Shown here: positions 16,944-26,471 of the stretch, in pieces
How positions within the stretch are numbered: the stretch's first letter is position 1
How the letters are laid out: every line of letters begins with the position of its first letter
NCBI RefSeq assembly: GCF_005121165.3
Contig: NZ_CP034413.3
Coordinates: 2,232,001 to 2,296,000 of the forward strand
Length of the DNA: 64,000 nt
Direction: 5' to 3'
Source of the DNA: Dysosmobacter welbionis
Lineage (GTDB): Bacteria > Bacillota > Clostridia > Oscillospirales > Oscillospiraceae
Program-made: the position numbers and the translations under genes
Notes under the pieces: generated by a model
Told to the model about the DNA's origin: nothing
The model's input: only the letters and a program-made list of their open reading frames with translations
Database searches by the model: none

Positions 16944-18335
16944 ATGGCAGAAAAATTCCCCCAGGGCGCGGCGCCCCAGGAGAACAAGATGGGCGTGCTG
17001 CCCATCGGACGGCTGCTGACCAACATGGCGGTCCCCATGATGATCTCCATGCTGGTCCAGGCCTGCTACAATGTGGTGGACAGCGTGTTCGTGGCACAGA
17101 TCAGCGAGGATGCCCTGAATGCCGTGTCCCTGGCCTTCCCCCTGCAGAACCTGATGATCGCCTTCGGCGCAGGCACCGCTGTGGGCATCAACGCGCTCCT
17201 CTCCCGGTCCCTGGGAGAGAAGAATCAGGCCATGGCGGACCGGGCTGCCAACACGGGCATCTTTCTGGCCCTGTGCAATTTCGCGCTATTCGCCCTGATC
17301 GGCATCTTCTTCTCCCGGACCTTCTTTGAGCTGCAGGCCGGGGGAGAACAGGTGATTATCGACTACGGCGTGGATTACGCCTCCATCTGCCTGGGCTGCT
17401 CCATCGGTATTTTCAGCCAGTTCTGCTTTGAGCGGTTGCTGCAGTCCACCGGCCGCACGTTCCTGGCCATGTGCACCCAGCTTACCGGCGCCCTCATCAA
17501 CATCGTGCTGGACCCCATCCTGATCTTCGGCTGGTTCGGCCTGCCCCGGATGGAGGTGGCCGGCGCCGCCATTGCCACGGTGGCAGGGCAGATTGTGGCT
17601 GCCGCCGCTGCCCTGGTGCTGAACCTCAAATGCAATCCGGACATCCACATCCTGCCCCGGGAGATCCGCTGGCACGGCAAGGTGGCGGCGGAGATCTACC
17701 GGGTGGGCTTCCCCTCCATCGTCATGCAGTCCATCGGCTCCGCCATGGTGTTCGGCATGAACAAGATCCTCTTCTCCTTCACCAAGACGGCCACCGCCGT
17801 GTTCGGCGCATACTTCAAGCTTCAGAGCTTCGTCTTCATGCCGGTGTTCGGCCTGAACAACGGCATGGTGCCCATCGTCAGCTATAACTACGGCGCCGCC
17901 AGCCTGCCCCGGGTGAAGCGGACCATCAAGCTGACCATCTGCACCGCCATGGCCATCATGGCTGTGGGATGCCTGATTTTCCAGCTCTTCCCCCAGCAGC
18001 TGCTGATGTTCTTCAACGCCTCGGAGGAGATGCTCTCCATCGGCTCCGTGGCTCTGCGGATCATCTCCGTGTCCTTCGTGCTGGCGGGCTTCGACATCAT
18101 TGCCGGTTCCGTGTGTCAGGCTATCGGCAACCCGCTGTACAGTCTGATTACCTCTGTGTGCCGCCAGCTGGTGGTGCTGCTGCCGGTGGCATGGCTGTTG
18201 TCCCACACCGGCGTCCTGACGCTGGTGTGGCTGGCCTTCCCCATCTCCGAACTGGTGTCCCTGGTACTGAGCGCTATCTTCCTGCGCCGGACCATGCGGG
18301 CCGTTGCCGAGCGGATCGGCAGCCGGGCGGCCTGA
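16944..18335 (+). CDS. MATE-family multidrug efflux transporter
   Basis: 463 residues with about twelve membrane helices in two six-helix halves and typical MATE motifs (MMISMLVQACYNVVDSVFVA near the N-terminus, PIVSYNYGAA in the second half). Such proteins export cationic drugs or metabolites with sodium or protons. I take ATG 16944 as start because AAAGGA precedes it. A frame-compatible ATG at 16920 lacks a ribosome-binding site. It stands alone between prfB and a convergent M23 gene. The substrate is unknown. Confidence 0.9.
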   Translation: MAEKFPQGAAPQENKMGVLPIGRLLTNMAVPMMISMLVQACYNVVDSVFVAQISEDALNAVSLAFPLQNLMIAFGAGTAVGINALLSRSLGEKNQAMADRAANTGIFLALCNFALFALIGIFFSRTFFELQAGGEQVIIDYGVDYASICLGCSIGIFSQFCFERLLQSTGRTFLAMCTQLTGALINIVLDPILIFGWFGLPRMEVAGAAIATVAGQIVAAAAALVLNLKCNPDIHILPREIRWHGKVAAEIYRVGFPSIVMQSIGSAMVFGMNKILFSFTKTATAVFGAYFKLQSFVFMPVFGLNNGMVPIVSYNYGAASLPRVKRTIKLTICTAMAIMAVGCLIFQLFPQQLLMFFNASEEMLSIGSVALRIISVSFVLAGFDIIAGSVCQAIGNPLYSLITSVCRQLVVLLPVAWLLSHTGVLTLVWLAFPISELVSLVLSAIFLRRTMRAVAERIGSRAA

Positions 18336-18347
18336 CTCCAGAGAAAA

Positions 18348-18383
18348 GCAGCGGCGGAACGGCCTTTGCCGTTCCGCCGCTGC
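18348..18383 (-). terminator. Terminator between the convergent MATE and M23 genes
   Basis: A 16-bp perfect stem (GCAGCGGCGGAACGGC / GCCGTTCCGCCGCTGC) around CTTT. On the minus strand it is followed by TTTTCTCT, so it mainly serves the M23 gene. On the plus strand no T tract follows. Confidence 0.8.
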
Positions 18384-18387
18384 TGCG

Positions 18388-19089
18388 TCAGCTGTTGAGA
18401 AATGCGTCCGGGTCCACAGCTTCCCCATCCTTTGCAACGGAGAAGTGCAGGTGGGCGCCCTGGGCGGCCTCCGCCGCGGCGGTGGTTCCCACTGCGCCGA
18501 TGGTCTGCCCGGCGGACACCGTGTCGCCCGTCTCCACGGCGGGCTCCGCCTGGAGATTGGCATAGGTGGTCTCATAGCCGCCGCTGTGCTGGATCACCAC
18601 GGTGGTGCCCATCAGGGGATCGTCGGTGATGGAGGAGACCGTCCCGGCGCAGGCGGCCAGGACGGCATCGCCTTCCGCCGCGGCGATATCCACCCCGTCG
18701 TGGGTCCGCCAGTCGTCCAGCGTCTCATTGTACAGCAGCTGGTCCACGGAGAATGCCGTCAGCACCTCTCCCTGGATGGGCAGGACCACCACATGGGGCT
18801 CCTCTGCCACCACGGGCGTGTCATCCACCGGGATGGTCACCTCCGGCATGACGACGGGCTCCGTCTCCTCCTCCGGTTCCTCCGGAGGCACGGTCTCCAC
18901 CACCGGTTCGTGCTCCGGCAGGTCCTCCACCGGTGCGGAGGCTGCCGTGTCCGGGCCGGTGGGCGCTTCCGTCTGGGCCGGTTCCCCAAACAGCAGAAAG
19001 TAGCCGCCCACGCCCACCGCCAGGACGCACAGGGCCAGGACCGCGTAAAAGCCTGGCCCGCCCAGCAGGGATTTGACTTTATTTGCCAT
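18388..19089 (-). CDS. SpoIIQ-like M23-family membrane protein
   Basis: 233 residues: one N-terminal membrane helix (GFYAVLALCVLAVGVGGYFLL, 13-33), a Pro/Glu-rich stalk (40-100) and a LytM/M23 domain. The metal ligands H130 and D134 (THDGVD) and H213/H215 (GAHLHF) are all present, so it could be an active endopeptidase. In sporulating Firmicutes SpoIIQ sits in the forespore membrane and docks SpoIIIAH across the intermembrane space. The small size and stalk fit SpoIIQ, but a vegetative wall hydrolase is possible. GGGAGGT lies 8 bp before the ATG. Confidence 0.8.
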   Translation of the reverse strand: MANKVKSLLGGPGFYAVLALCVLAVGVGGYFLLFGEPAQTEAPTGPDTAASAPVEDLPEHEPVVETVPPEEPEEETEPVVMPEVTIPVDDTPVVAEEPHVVVLPIQGEVLTAFSVDQLLYNETLDDWRTHDGVDIAAAEGDAVLAACAGTVSSITDDPLMGTTVVIQHSGGYETTYANLQAEPAVETGDTVSAGQTIGAVGTTAAAEAAQGAHLHFSVAKDGEAVDPDAFLNS

Positions 19090-19152
19090 GTATCATACCT
19101 CCCTCGATCTTGGGTCTGAGGGAAGTATGGGCAGGATTTCCAGGAATTATAC

Positions 19153-19184
19153 AAAAAGAGACCGCTGGAAAGCGGTCTCTTTTC
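19153..19184 (-). terminator. Terminator of the pgk-tpiA-gpmI block
   Basis: AAAAAGAGACCGCT and AGCGGTCTCTTTT pair around GGAA. On the minus strand the stem is followed by TTTTTGTAT, 14 bp after the gpmI stop. Confidence 0.85.
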
Positions 19185-19197
19185 TCTCAGAAATTGG

Positions 19198-20714
19198 TCA
19201 CTTCACGATCAGCGTCTTGCCGTCCATCTCCTCTGGACAGGCCAGGCCCATCACGTCCAGCATGGTGGGGGCAATGTCCGCCAAGCGGCCGTTGGGGCGC
19301 AGCTCGGTCCCCGCGCCGCAGAGAATGAAAGGTACGGGATTGGTGGTATGGGCGGTCATAGGGCTGCCATCCGGCTCCGCCATCTGCTCGGCGTTGCCGT
19401 GGTCGGCGGTGATCATGGCGATGCCGCCCATCTTCAGTGTGGCGTCCACCACCCGGCCCACGCAGCTGTCTACGGTCTCCACGGCCTTCACCGCCGCGTC
19501 ATAGACGCCGGTGTGGCCCACCATGTCGCAGTTGGCAAAGTTCAGAATGATCACGTCATAGGCGCCGGACTCAATGCGCTCCACGCACTTGTCCGTCACC
19601 TCCGCCGCGCTCATCTCCGGCTGCTTGTCGTAGGTGGCCACCTTGGGGGAGGGCACCAGTACCCGGTCCTCACCGGGAAAGACAGTCTCGGACCCGCCGT
19701 TGAAGAAGAAGGTCACATGGGCGTACTTCTCCGTCTCCGCGATCCGCAGCTGGGTCATGCCCATCTGGCTGAGATACTCCCCCAGGCCATTGCGCACCGT
19801 CACCCGGGGAAGGCCACCTCCACATTGGGCATGGAGGCGTCGTACTCTGTGTTGCACACGAAGGTCACGGGGAAAAACTGGCGGGTGAAGCCGTCGAACT
19901 CCGGGTCCACCAGGGTCCGGGTGATCTCCCGGGCCCGGTCGGGCCGGAAGTTGAAGAAGATCACGCTGTCATTGTCGGAGATGGTGCCCTCGGCATCACA
20001 GACCACGGGTTCCACGAATTCGTCGGTGACGCCCCGGTCATAGGACTCCCGTACCGCGGCCACCGGGTCTGGATTCTGCACGGCGCCCTCGCCGTACACC
20101 ATGGCGTCGTAAGCCGCCTCCACCCGGTCCCAGCGCTTGTCCCGGTCCATGGCATAGTACCGGCCCATGACCGTGGCGATCTTGCCCACGCCGATCTCCC
20201 GGCACTGTGCCACGGTCTGCGCCACAAAGTCTGCGCCGGAGGTGGGGGATACGTCCCGCCCATCCAGAAAGGCGTGGAGATACACATGCTCCAGGCCCCT
20301 TCGCTTCGCCAGCCGCAGCAGGGCGAACAGGTGCTCCAGGTGGGAGTGGACGCCGCCGTCGGACAGCAGGCCCATCAGGTGCAGGGACGTGCCCTTCTCC
20401 AGGCAGGCGTCCATGGCGTGCCGGTAGGCGGGATTTTCATCAAAGCTCCCGTCGGCAATGGCTTTGGTGATCCGGGGCAGGTCCTGGAACACCACCCGGC
20501 CGGCGCCGATGTTGGTGTGGCCCACCTCGCTGTTGCCCATCTGCCCGTCCGGCAGGCCCACGTCCAGGCCGGAGGCCCGGAGCGTGGTGTGGGCATACTC
20601 CCGGAAAAACTGGTCCAGCCGGGGCGTGGCGGCGGCGCGGATGGCGTTGCCCTCCGTCTCCTGCCGCAGGCCGAAGCCGTCCATGATGATGAGGGTTGTT
20701 GGTGTTTTGTTCAT
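19198..20714 (-). pseudogene. gpmI: 2,3-bisphosphoglycerate-independent phosphoglycerate mutase, frameshifted
   Basis: The first part (20714 down to about 19806) has the phosphatase-like start D12 (IIMDGFG) and the nucleophile S62 (NSEVGHTNIGAGR). It leaves frame after NVEVAFP at residue 303. The rest ([20 protein letters not shown] to the C-terminus) continues in another frame. One missing C in the short run at 19806-19809 (G on the plus strand) explains the break: restoring it joins AFP to RVTVRN and gives about 505 residues, the normal length. GpmI interconverts 3- and 2-phosphoglycerate. The homopolymer site makes a sequencing error plausible, because the gene is otherwise intact inside a glycolytic block. 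Confidence 0.9.
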
Positions 20715-20761
20715 TGAAATCTCGTCTCGCTCGCTTTCTCACAAAACCGCTCTGCCGGAGC

Positions 20762-21535
20762 TCACTCCTGGTTGGCTGCGTTGATGATGTCCACGAACTG
20801 GTCGGGCTTCAGGGCGGCACCGCCGATCAGGCCGCCGTCGATGTCCGGCTGGGCCAGCAGCTCCGCCGCGTTCTTGGGGTTCATGGAGCCGCCGTACTGG
20901 ATGGTGACGCTGCGGGCCACCCGGGCGCCGTACAGGCTGCGGATGGTGGCACGGATGTTGGTGCAGACCTCGCCGGCCTGCTCGGCAGTTGCGGTCTTGC
21001 CGGTACCGATGGCCCAGATGGGCTCATAGGCGATGATGCAGCGGCGCAGCTTGTCGGCGGGCACGCCGTACAGGGCGCTCTTCACCTGAAGGGCAATCCA
21101 CTCGTCGGTGATGCCGGTCTCCCGCTGCTCCAGGCTCTCGCCCACGCAGATGATGGGGTTCATGCCGGCGTTCAGCACGGCGTGGACCTTCTTGTTGACG
21201 GTGGTATCGGTCTCGCAGAAATACTGCCGCCGCTCGCTGTGGCCCACGATGACGTACTTCACGCCCAGATCCTTCAGCATGTCGGCGGAGATCTCGCCGG
21301 TGTAAGCGCCCTTCTCCTCAAAGTACACGTTCTCGGCGCCCACGGAGATCCGCAGGTCCTTGAACGCCTTGGCGGCGGTCTGAATGTTGCAGGCAGGGAC
21401 ACAGATCAGGGTGTCGCACCACTTGGCCCGGGGCATGATCTTCTTCAGTTCCTCGGCGAATTTCTTCGTCTCAGTGGCGGTCATGTTCATTTTCCAGTTT
21501 CCGGCGATAACCGTTTTGCGATATCTGCGATTCAT
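20762..21535 (-). CDS. tpiA: Triosephosphate isomerase
   Basis: 257 residues with all catalytic parts: K15 (GNWKMN), H99 (VGHSERR), E171 (AYEPIWAIGTGKTA, including loop 6) and the phosphate-binding YGGSMNPKNA. It interconverts dihydroxyacetone phosphate and glyceraldehyde 3-phosphate in the cytoplasm. It lies between pgk and gpmI on the same strand, an order common in Firmicute glycolytic operons. GGAGAAG precedes the start. The unusual 446-bp gap to pgk suggests it may have its own promoter or be read through from pgk. Confidence 0.97.
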   Translation of the reverse strand: MNRRYRKTVIAGNWKMNMTATETKKFAEELKKIMPRAKWCDTLICVPACNIQTAAKAFKDLRISVGAENVYFEEKGAYTGEISADMLKDLGVKYVIVGHSERRQYFCETDTTVNKKVHAVLNAGMNPIICVGESLEQRETGITDEWIALQVKSALYGVPADKLRRCIIAYEPIWAIGTGKTATAEQAGEVCTNIRATIRSLYGARVARSVTIQYGGSMNPKNAAELLAQPDIDGGLIGGAALKPDQFVDIINAANQE

Positions 21536-21705
21536 GGTGATCTCTTCTCCTTTATGTCTTCATCTATCCGCAATCGCGTTCTCCGCGATCTGATGCGCAG
21601 GTTTTGGCCGTTTCCAGGGCATTTTCCCCGAAAGGCCCTTTTTTTTATACAGAATTCCAGCCCGTTTGTCAAGTCAAATGAAGCGCGTTTGGGGACGGAT
21701 TCGGC

Positions 21706-21855
21706 GCGGCCGCCGCAAGCGGCCGCAACATTCAAATTCATTTTCGCCTCAGGGCGTGCGTGGCGAAAATACTTTGCCTCAGCCGCCCTGGGCGGTGTCA
21801 CCAGTCCGCAGATTGGTGAGGAGGAATGTAAAGGGGGGACACAGTCCCCCTCTTT
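21706..21855. other. Hairpin-rich gap between tpiA and pgk
   Basis: Between tpiA and pgk there is no gene. The stretch contains GCGGCCGC/GCGGCCGC around CGCAA (21706-21726), ATTTTCGCC/GGCGAAAAT with a 13-base loop (21740-21770), CCGCCC/GGGCGG near 21783 and AAAGGGGG/CCCCCTCTTT (21830-21855). The last could partly terminate pgk transcription on the minus strand. Together with the adjacent pgk tail copy it looks like the footprint of a past insertion. Confidence 0.5.
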
Positions 21856-21916
21856 AAGCATCCGGGAGGCAGGCCACGCGGGGCAGCTCTTTGCCCTCCA
21901 AAAATTCCAGCGGCGC
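21854..21916 (-). pseudogene. Duplicated fragment of the pgk 3' end
   Basis: Read on the minus strand this encodes [20 protein letters not shown] and stop, matching the last 20 codons of the real pgk ([19 protein letters not shown] and stop) codon for codon, 128 bp downstream of it. Several substitutions separate the copies, so the duplication is not recent. Nothing upstream of the fragment resembles more of pgk. Confidence 0.85.
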
Positions 21917-21981
21917 GATTGACGGCTCCGGGAGGAACCGGGAAACGCAATGCCGCAACGGTGGATCGGCGGCACAGCAGC

Positions 21982-23175
21982 TTACTGATCAAGGAGGCAG
22001 GCCACGCCGGGCAGTTCCTTACCCTCCAGGAATTCCAGGGAGGCCCCGCCGCCGGTGGAGATGTGGGTCATCTTGTCGGCGTAGCCCAGCTGCTCCACAG
22101 CCGCCGCGCTGTCGCCGCCGCCGATGATGGTGATGGCGTCCGTACGGCTCAGGGCCTCGGCCACAGCCTCAGTGCCCTTGGCGAAGGCCGGGAACTCAAA
22201 GACGCCCATGGGGCCGTTCCAGATGACGGTGCCCGCGTCCGCCACGGCGCCGCAGTACAGCTTCACCGTCTCCGGACCGATATCCAGGCCCTGCCAGCCG
22301 TCGGGGATCTCCCCGGCCTTCACCACCTGACTCTTGGCGTCGGGGGCGAAGGCGTCCGCGCAGACGGTGTCCACCGGCAGCAGCAGCTTTACGCCCTTCT
22401 CCTTTGCCTTCTCCACCATCTCATTGGCGTAGCTCTCCCAGTCGGCCTCCAGCAGGCTGTCGCCCACCTTGCCGCCCTGGGCGGCGGAGAACGTATAGGC
22501 CATGCCGCCGCCGATGATGATGGTATCGGCGATGTTCAGCAGGTTGTTGATGACGCCGATCTTGGAGGAGACCTTGCTGCCGCCTAAGATGGCCACCAGG
22601 GGCCGCTTGGGATCGGCGATGGCACCGCCCAGGAACTCCAGCTCCTTCTGGATCAGGAAGCCGGAGACGGCGGGCAGGTACGCCGCCACGCCGGCGGTGG
22701 AGGCGTGGGCCCGGTGCACGGCACCGAAGGCGTCGGACACATACAGATCCGCCATGTCGGCCAGCTTCCTGGCCAACTCCGGGTCGTTCTTGGTCTCGCC
22801 GGGCTCGAAGCGGGTGTTCTCCAGCAGCAGGATCTGTCCCGGCTGCAGGGCGGCCGCCTTGGTTTGGGCGTCGGGGCCCACTACGTCATGGGCGAAGATC
22901 ACTTCCCGGCCCAGCAGCTCGCTGAGGCGCTTCGCCACCGGGGCTAGGCTCAGCTTGGGGTCGGGGCCGTTCTTGGGCTTGCCCAGGTGGGAGCAGGCGA
23001 TGACCGCCGCCCCATTCTCCAGCAGATACTGGATGGTGGGCAGCGCCGCCACGATGCGCTTGTCGCTGGTGATGGCGCCGGTCTCTTTGTCCTGGGGGAC
23101 GTTGAAGTCGCAGCGGAGCAGGACCTTTTTGCCCCGTACCTCCACATCCCGGACCGTCTTTTTATGGGTATTCAT
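21982..23175 (-). CDS. pgk: Phosphoglycerate kinase
   Basis: 397 residues from ATG 23175, which follows AGGAGGA by 8 bp. An upstream ATG at 23226 would add an unlikely 17-residue leader. The N-terminal substrate block (RCDFNVPQD), the basic-patch HLGKPK and the C-terminal nucleotide-binding [13 protein letters not shown] are present. It makes ATP from 1,3-bisphosphoglycerate. It is the first gene of the pgk-tpiA-gpmI set, and a broken copy of its last codons lies downstream. Confidence 0.97.
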   Translation of the reverse strand: MNTHKKTVRDVEVRGKKVLLRCDFNVPQDKETGAITSDKRIVAALPTIQYLLENGAAVIACSHLGKPKNGPDPKLSLAPVAKRLSELLGREVIFAHDVVGPDAQTKAAALQPGQILLLENTRFEPGETKNDPELARKLADMADLYVSDAFGAVHRAHASTAGVAAYLPAVSGFLIQKELEFLGGAIADPKRPLVAILGGSKVSSKIGVINNLLNIADTIIIGGGMAYTFSAAQGGKVGDSLLEADWESYANEMVEKAKEKGVKLLLPVDTVCADAFAPDAKSQVVKAGEIPDGWQGLDIGPETVKLYCGAVADAGTVIWNGPMGVFEFPAFAKGTEAVAEALSRTDAITIIGGGDSAAAVEQLGYADKMTHISTGGGASLEFLEGKELPGVACLLDQ

Positions 23176-23402
23176 CTGAGATGTCCTCCTATCTGATCTC
23201 GTTCCATTGGATTCCTCATGATTCATTCCAACGCAGCCGAAGCCGCAGAGGCGTTCGGCGGCGGTGTCAGCGCGTTCAGGGACTAGTATGGACCGAAGGA
23301 TGGAAATTCACCCCCGGCCGCCCCCCCTGCAATGCAAGGCCGCTCCGCGCCCTGCAAAAGCAGCCGGGCCTCCCCAGCGGAATCGGCGCCGCCCGGCGGG
23401 GC

Positions 23403-23894
23403 TCAGCCCCAGGCCATCTCGCCGGTTCCCAGCAGGCCCGGAAACCCGTTCTGCCGCAGCGCCTCGTAGACGCAGACGGCCACGGTGTTGCTCAGGTTCA
23501 GGCTGCGGGCCTCGCTGACCATGGGCAGGCGGACGCAGCGGTCCCGGTACCGCTCCCGGAGAGCCAGAGGCAGTCCGGCGGTCTCCTTGCCGAAGAACAG
23601 CCAGCTGTCGGCGGTGAACCGGGCCTCCTGATAGGACCGGGGCGCCTTGGTGGTGGTGAGCCACAGGTCCCGCTCCGCCTCGGGGCGGCGGCGGAAAAAG
23701 TCCTCCAGATTCTCGTAATCAAAAACCTCCACCAGGTTCCAGTAGTCCAGGCCAGCGCGGCGGACGGCCTTCTCCGAGATGTCGAAGCCCAGGGGGCGGA
23801 TCAGGTGCAGCTGGCTGCCGGTGGCGGCGCAGGTGCGGGCGACATTGCCGCAGTTCTGTGGGATCTCCGGCTCCACCAGTACGATATGAAGCAT
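23403..23894 (-). CDS. trmL: tRNA (cytidine/uridine-34 2'-O)-methyltransferase
   Basis: 163 residues from ATG 23894, preceded by GAGGGGG. The protein starts MLHIVLVEPEIPQNCGNVAR and has the SPOUT-fold motifs FGKETAGLP and SLNLSNTVAVCVYEAL, whose trefoil knot binds S-adenosylmethionine. TrmL (YibK) methylates the wobble ribose of tRNA-Leu. The length is normal for the family. A longer frame to 23960 lacks a ribosome-binding site. It is in the same orientation as pgk but 227 bp upstream of it. Confidence 0.92.
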   Translation of the reverse strand: MLHIVLVEPEIPQNCGNVARTCAATGSQLHLIRPLGFDISEKAVRRAGLDYWNLVEVFDYENLEDFFRRRPEAERDLWLTTTKAPRSYQEARFTADSWLFFGKETAGLPLALRERYRDRCVRLPMVSEARSLNLSNTVAVCVYEALRQNGFPGLLGTGEMAWG

Positions 23895-23969
23895 AGACAG
23901 CTGTCCCCCTCTTTTCATGCAGTCAAAACACATTGTACCGCGTCGCCCCGGCAAATTCAACTGTAATGT

Positions 23970-24175
23970 GTGAAGAAAACCGGATTTTTAGAAAAAATCA
24001 CGACAAATCCGGCTGGATTTCTGCAAAATGCCGGAAATGACAGAAGGAGGGGGCGCCGCAGGAGCGGATCTGTTGTCTCCCACAAAAAAACGTCCCTGTA
24101 CAAGAAAAATCTGGAGGAAATTTCTTTTATAAATTCGCCGGAAATACTGGATTTTCCCAAGATATTTGTTATAAT
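23970..24175. promoter_or_regulatory. Intergenic region between trmL and the glmU-like gene
   Basis: This 310-bp gap separates divergent genes and is AT-rich toward the right. CCGGATTT and AAATCCGG (about 23981-24014) form an inverted repeat. A consensus -10 TATAAT is at 24170-24175, but the matching -35 position (CTGGAT) is poor. I see no coding potential. Confidence 0.35.
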
Positions 24176-24208
24176 AAAAAATACGAACGAACAAGGAGGA
24201 GAAAACCC

Positions 24209-25336
24209 ATGGATTTTCCGCAGCGCGCCGTGTTTTTTCTGGAAGAGGACTCCTCCCTCCCGGCGCACTCCAAACCGCTGATGCTGGAAGCCGTGTTATT
24301 TTGCCCGATCCTAAAATGGATGAGTGACAAGCTGTTGGCCGACGGCGTGCAGCGGTTTTTTGCTGTCTCCAGCCCCCGCTTTGCCCAGGAGGTCCGCGCC
24401 TGCTTCCCGGAGGACGCAGACGTGACCATCTCTGAGCAGCACAGCGAGCTGCTGGACTTTTTGAACACGCCGGACCCGGTGGCCGTGTTTGTCCGGGCCG
24501 CCCTTCCCATGGAGGAGGCGGGCCCCGGCTTTGTCTACGGCGCCGCCGGCTACGAGCTCCAGGCGGTCTGGCAGGAGAAGATGACCAATGCCGTCTCCGC
24601 GGCGGAGCTGATCCCCGGCTGGGTGCCGGTTTTCAGTCTGGAGACCGTGGCCGAGCTGGAGCCCCTGCTCCGGGAGCGGATCGTCCGGCGGCACATCCGC
24701 GCCGGCGTCCGGGTGCTGGACCCGAACGCGGTGTATATCGACCCCCGGGTCACCATCGGCCGGGGGACCATGCTCCTGCCCGGCACCATCCTGCGGGGGG
24801 AGACCGCCGTCGGCTGCGGCTGCACCATCGGTCCCAATGCCGTGGTGCGGGATTGCGTCATCGGCGATGAGACAGAGATCAATGCCTCCCAGGTGAACGA
24901 GAGCACCATCGGCAGCCGCACCCACGTGGGGCCCTTTGCCTACGTGCGCCCCGGCTGCGCCATCGGGGATGACATCAAGGTGGGCGACTTTGTGGAGGTG
25001 AAGAACTCCGCCATCGGTGACGGCACCAAAATCTCCCACCTGACCTATGTGGGGGACAGCGACGTGGGCCGCAAGGTCAACTTCGGCTGCGGCACCGTCA
25101 CCACCAACTATGACGGCGTGAAGAAGTACCGCTGCACCATTGAGGACGGCGCCTTCATCGGCTGCAACACCAATCTGGTGGCGCCGGTGACTGTGGGCGC
25201 GGGTTCCTATATCGCGGCGGGTGCCACCATCACCAAGGATGTGCCCGCGGACGCGCTGGCCGTGGCCAGGGCCAAGCAGGAGAACAAGGAGGGGTGGGCC
25301 AAACGGCGGCGGAAGCTGTACGGGCAGGAGCACTGA
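24209..25336 (+). CDS. GlmU-like N-acetyltransferase lacking a recognisable uridylyltransferase domain
   Basis: 375 residues against about 455 for bifunctional GlmU. The C-terminal half (from about 170) is a left-handed beta-helix of hexapeptide repeats with the GlmU acetyltransferase active-site block (RPGCAIGDDIKVGDFVEVKN, then ISHLTYVGD with the catalytic histidine and TTNYDGVKK). The N-terminal half does not show the LAAGxGxRM nucleotide-binding start of GlmU and is some 60 residues short. It sits in the classic glmU-prs-pth-mfd order. I infer acetylation of glucosamine-1-phosphate, with the uridylyl transfer supplied elsewhere. Confidence 0.75.
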   Translation: MDFPQRAVFFLEEDSSLPAHSKPLMLEAVLFCPILKWMSDKLLADGVQRFFAVSSPRFAQEVRACFPEDADVTISEQHSELLDFLNTPDPVAVFVRAALPMEEAGPGFVYGAAGYELQAVWQEKMTNAVSAAELIPGWVPVFSLETVAELEPLLRERIVRRHIRAGVRVLDPNAVYIDPRVTIGRGTMLLPGTILRGETAVGCGCTIGPNAVVRDCVIGDETEINASQVNESTIGSRTHVGPFAYVRPGCAIGDDIKVGDFVEVKNSAIGDGTKISHLTYVGDSDVGRKVNFGCGTVTTNYDGVKKYRCTIEDGAFIGCNTNLVAPVTVGAGSYIAAGATITKDVPADALAVARAKQENKEGWAKRRRKLYGQEH

Positions 25337-25409
25337 TGCTCCTTCGGCTGATCGATCCTACTGACAGAAACCAAGAACATTCAGAACATAGAAAGAGGGC
25401 GTTCAAACA

Positions 25410-26369
25410 ATGATTTCTCACGGCAAGGACATCAAGGTGTTTTCCGGCAACGCGAATCCGAAGCTGGCGGAGGAGATCTGCAAGTTGATGGGAACCAAAC
25501 TGGGCGAGGCGGAGGTCGGTACCTTCTCCGACGGGGAGATCTTCGTCTCCCTGTACGAGACGGTCCGCGGCAGCGACGTGTTCGTGGTCCAGTCCACCTG
25601 CACCCCGGTGAACAACAATCTCATGGAGCTGCTCATCATGATCGACGCACTGAAGCGCGCCTCCGCCGGCCGCATCACCGCGGTCATCCCCTACTACGGC
25701 TATGCCCGGCAGGACCGCAAGGCCAAGGCCCGTGACCCCATCACCGCCAAGCTGGTGGCCAACATGCTCACCGCCGCGGGCGCGGACCGGGTGCTGACCA
25801 TGGACCTGCACGCCTCCCAGATCCAGGGCTTCTTCGACATTCCTGTGGACAATCTGGCGGGCAACCCCATCTTTGTGGACTACTACGCCAAGAAGTACGG
25901 CTCCGAGTGCGAGAACATGATGGTGGTCTCTCCCGACGTGGGCTCTGTGTCCCGGGCCCGGGCCTTTGCCCAGAAGCTGCACATGAATCTGGCCATCGTG
26001 GACAAGCGCCGGCAGAAGGCCAACAGCTGCGAGGTCATGAACGTCATCGGCGACGTGCGGGACAAGGACTGCATCCTCTTCGACGACATGGTGGACACCG
26101 GCGGCAGCCTGTGCAACGCCGCCAAGGCCCTGATCGAGGTGGGCGGCGCCAAGAGCGTCCAGGCCTGCGCCTCCCACGGCGTGCTCTCCGGCCCGGCCAT
26201 TGACCGGATCAACGACAGCGTCATCACCGAGCTGGCCCTGCTGGACACCATCCCCGCCATTGATCCCAAAAAGAGCAGCAAGATCAAATACCTGCAGGTG
26301 GCCCCCATGTTTGCAGAGGCCATCGAGCGTATCTACCAGGAGATCTCCATCTCCAAGCTGTTCCGCTGA
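25410..26369 (+). CDS. prs: Ribose-phosphate pyrophosphokinase
   Basis: 319 residues, the usual size. It has the PRPP synthetase signature DRVLTMDLHASQIQGFFDIP, the flexible-loop KRRQKANSCEV, and the PRPP-binding DCILFDDMVDTGGSLCNAA. It makes PRPP from ribose 5-phosphate and ATP for nucleotide, His and Trp synthesis. It follows the glmU-like gene by 73 bp, as in many Firmicutes, and GAAAGAGGG precedes the ATG. Confidence 0.97.
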   Translation: MISHGKDIKVFSGNANPKLAEEICKLMGTKLGEAEVGTFSDGEIFVSLYETVRGSDVFVVQSTCTPVNNNLMELLIMIDALKRASAGRITAVIPYYGYARQDRKAKARDPITAKLVANMLTAAGADRVLTMDLHASQIQGFFDIPVDNLAGNPIFVDYYAKKYGSECENMMVVSPDVGSVSRARAFAQKLHMNLAIVDKRRQKANSCEVMNVIGDVRDKDCILFDDMVDTGGSLCNAAKALIEVGGAKSVQACASHGVLSGPAIDRINDSVITELALLDTIPAIDPKKSSKIKYLQVAPMFAEAIERIYQEISISKLFR

Positions 26370-26471
26370 GAAGCGGCGGAGCTCCGGCATTTCTGCGTAT
26401 CAATAATGGACTGGTCAAGGCGGGGAAGGGAACTTTCCCGCCTTGGCTGACGTTGCAAAGGAGTTTTTTTC

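Noticed and set aside
23970-24281. 103-codon plus-strand frame before the glmU-like gene
   Set aside because: AT-rich, crosses the glmU-like start in another frame and lacks a ribosome site.
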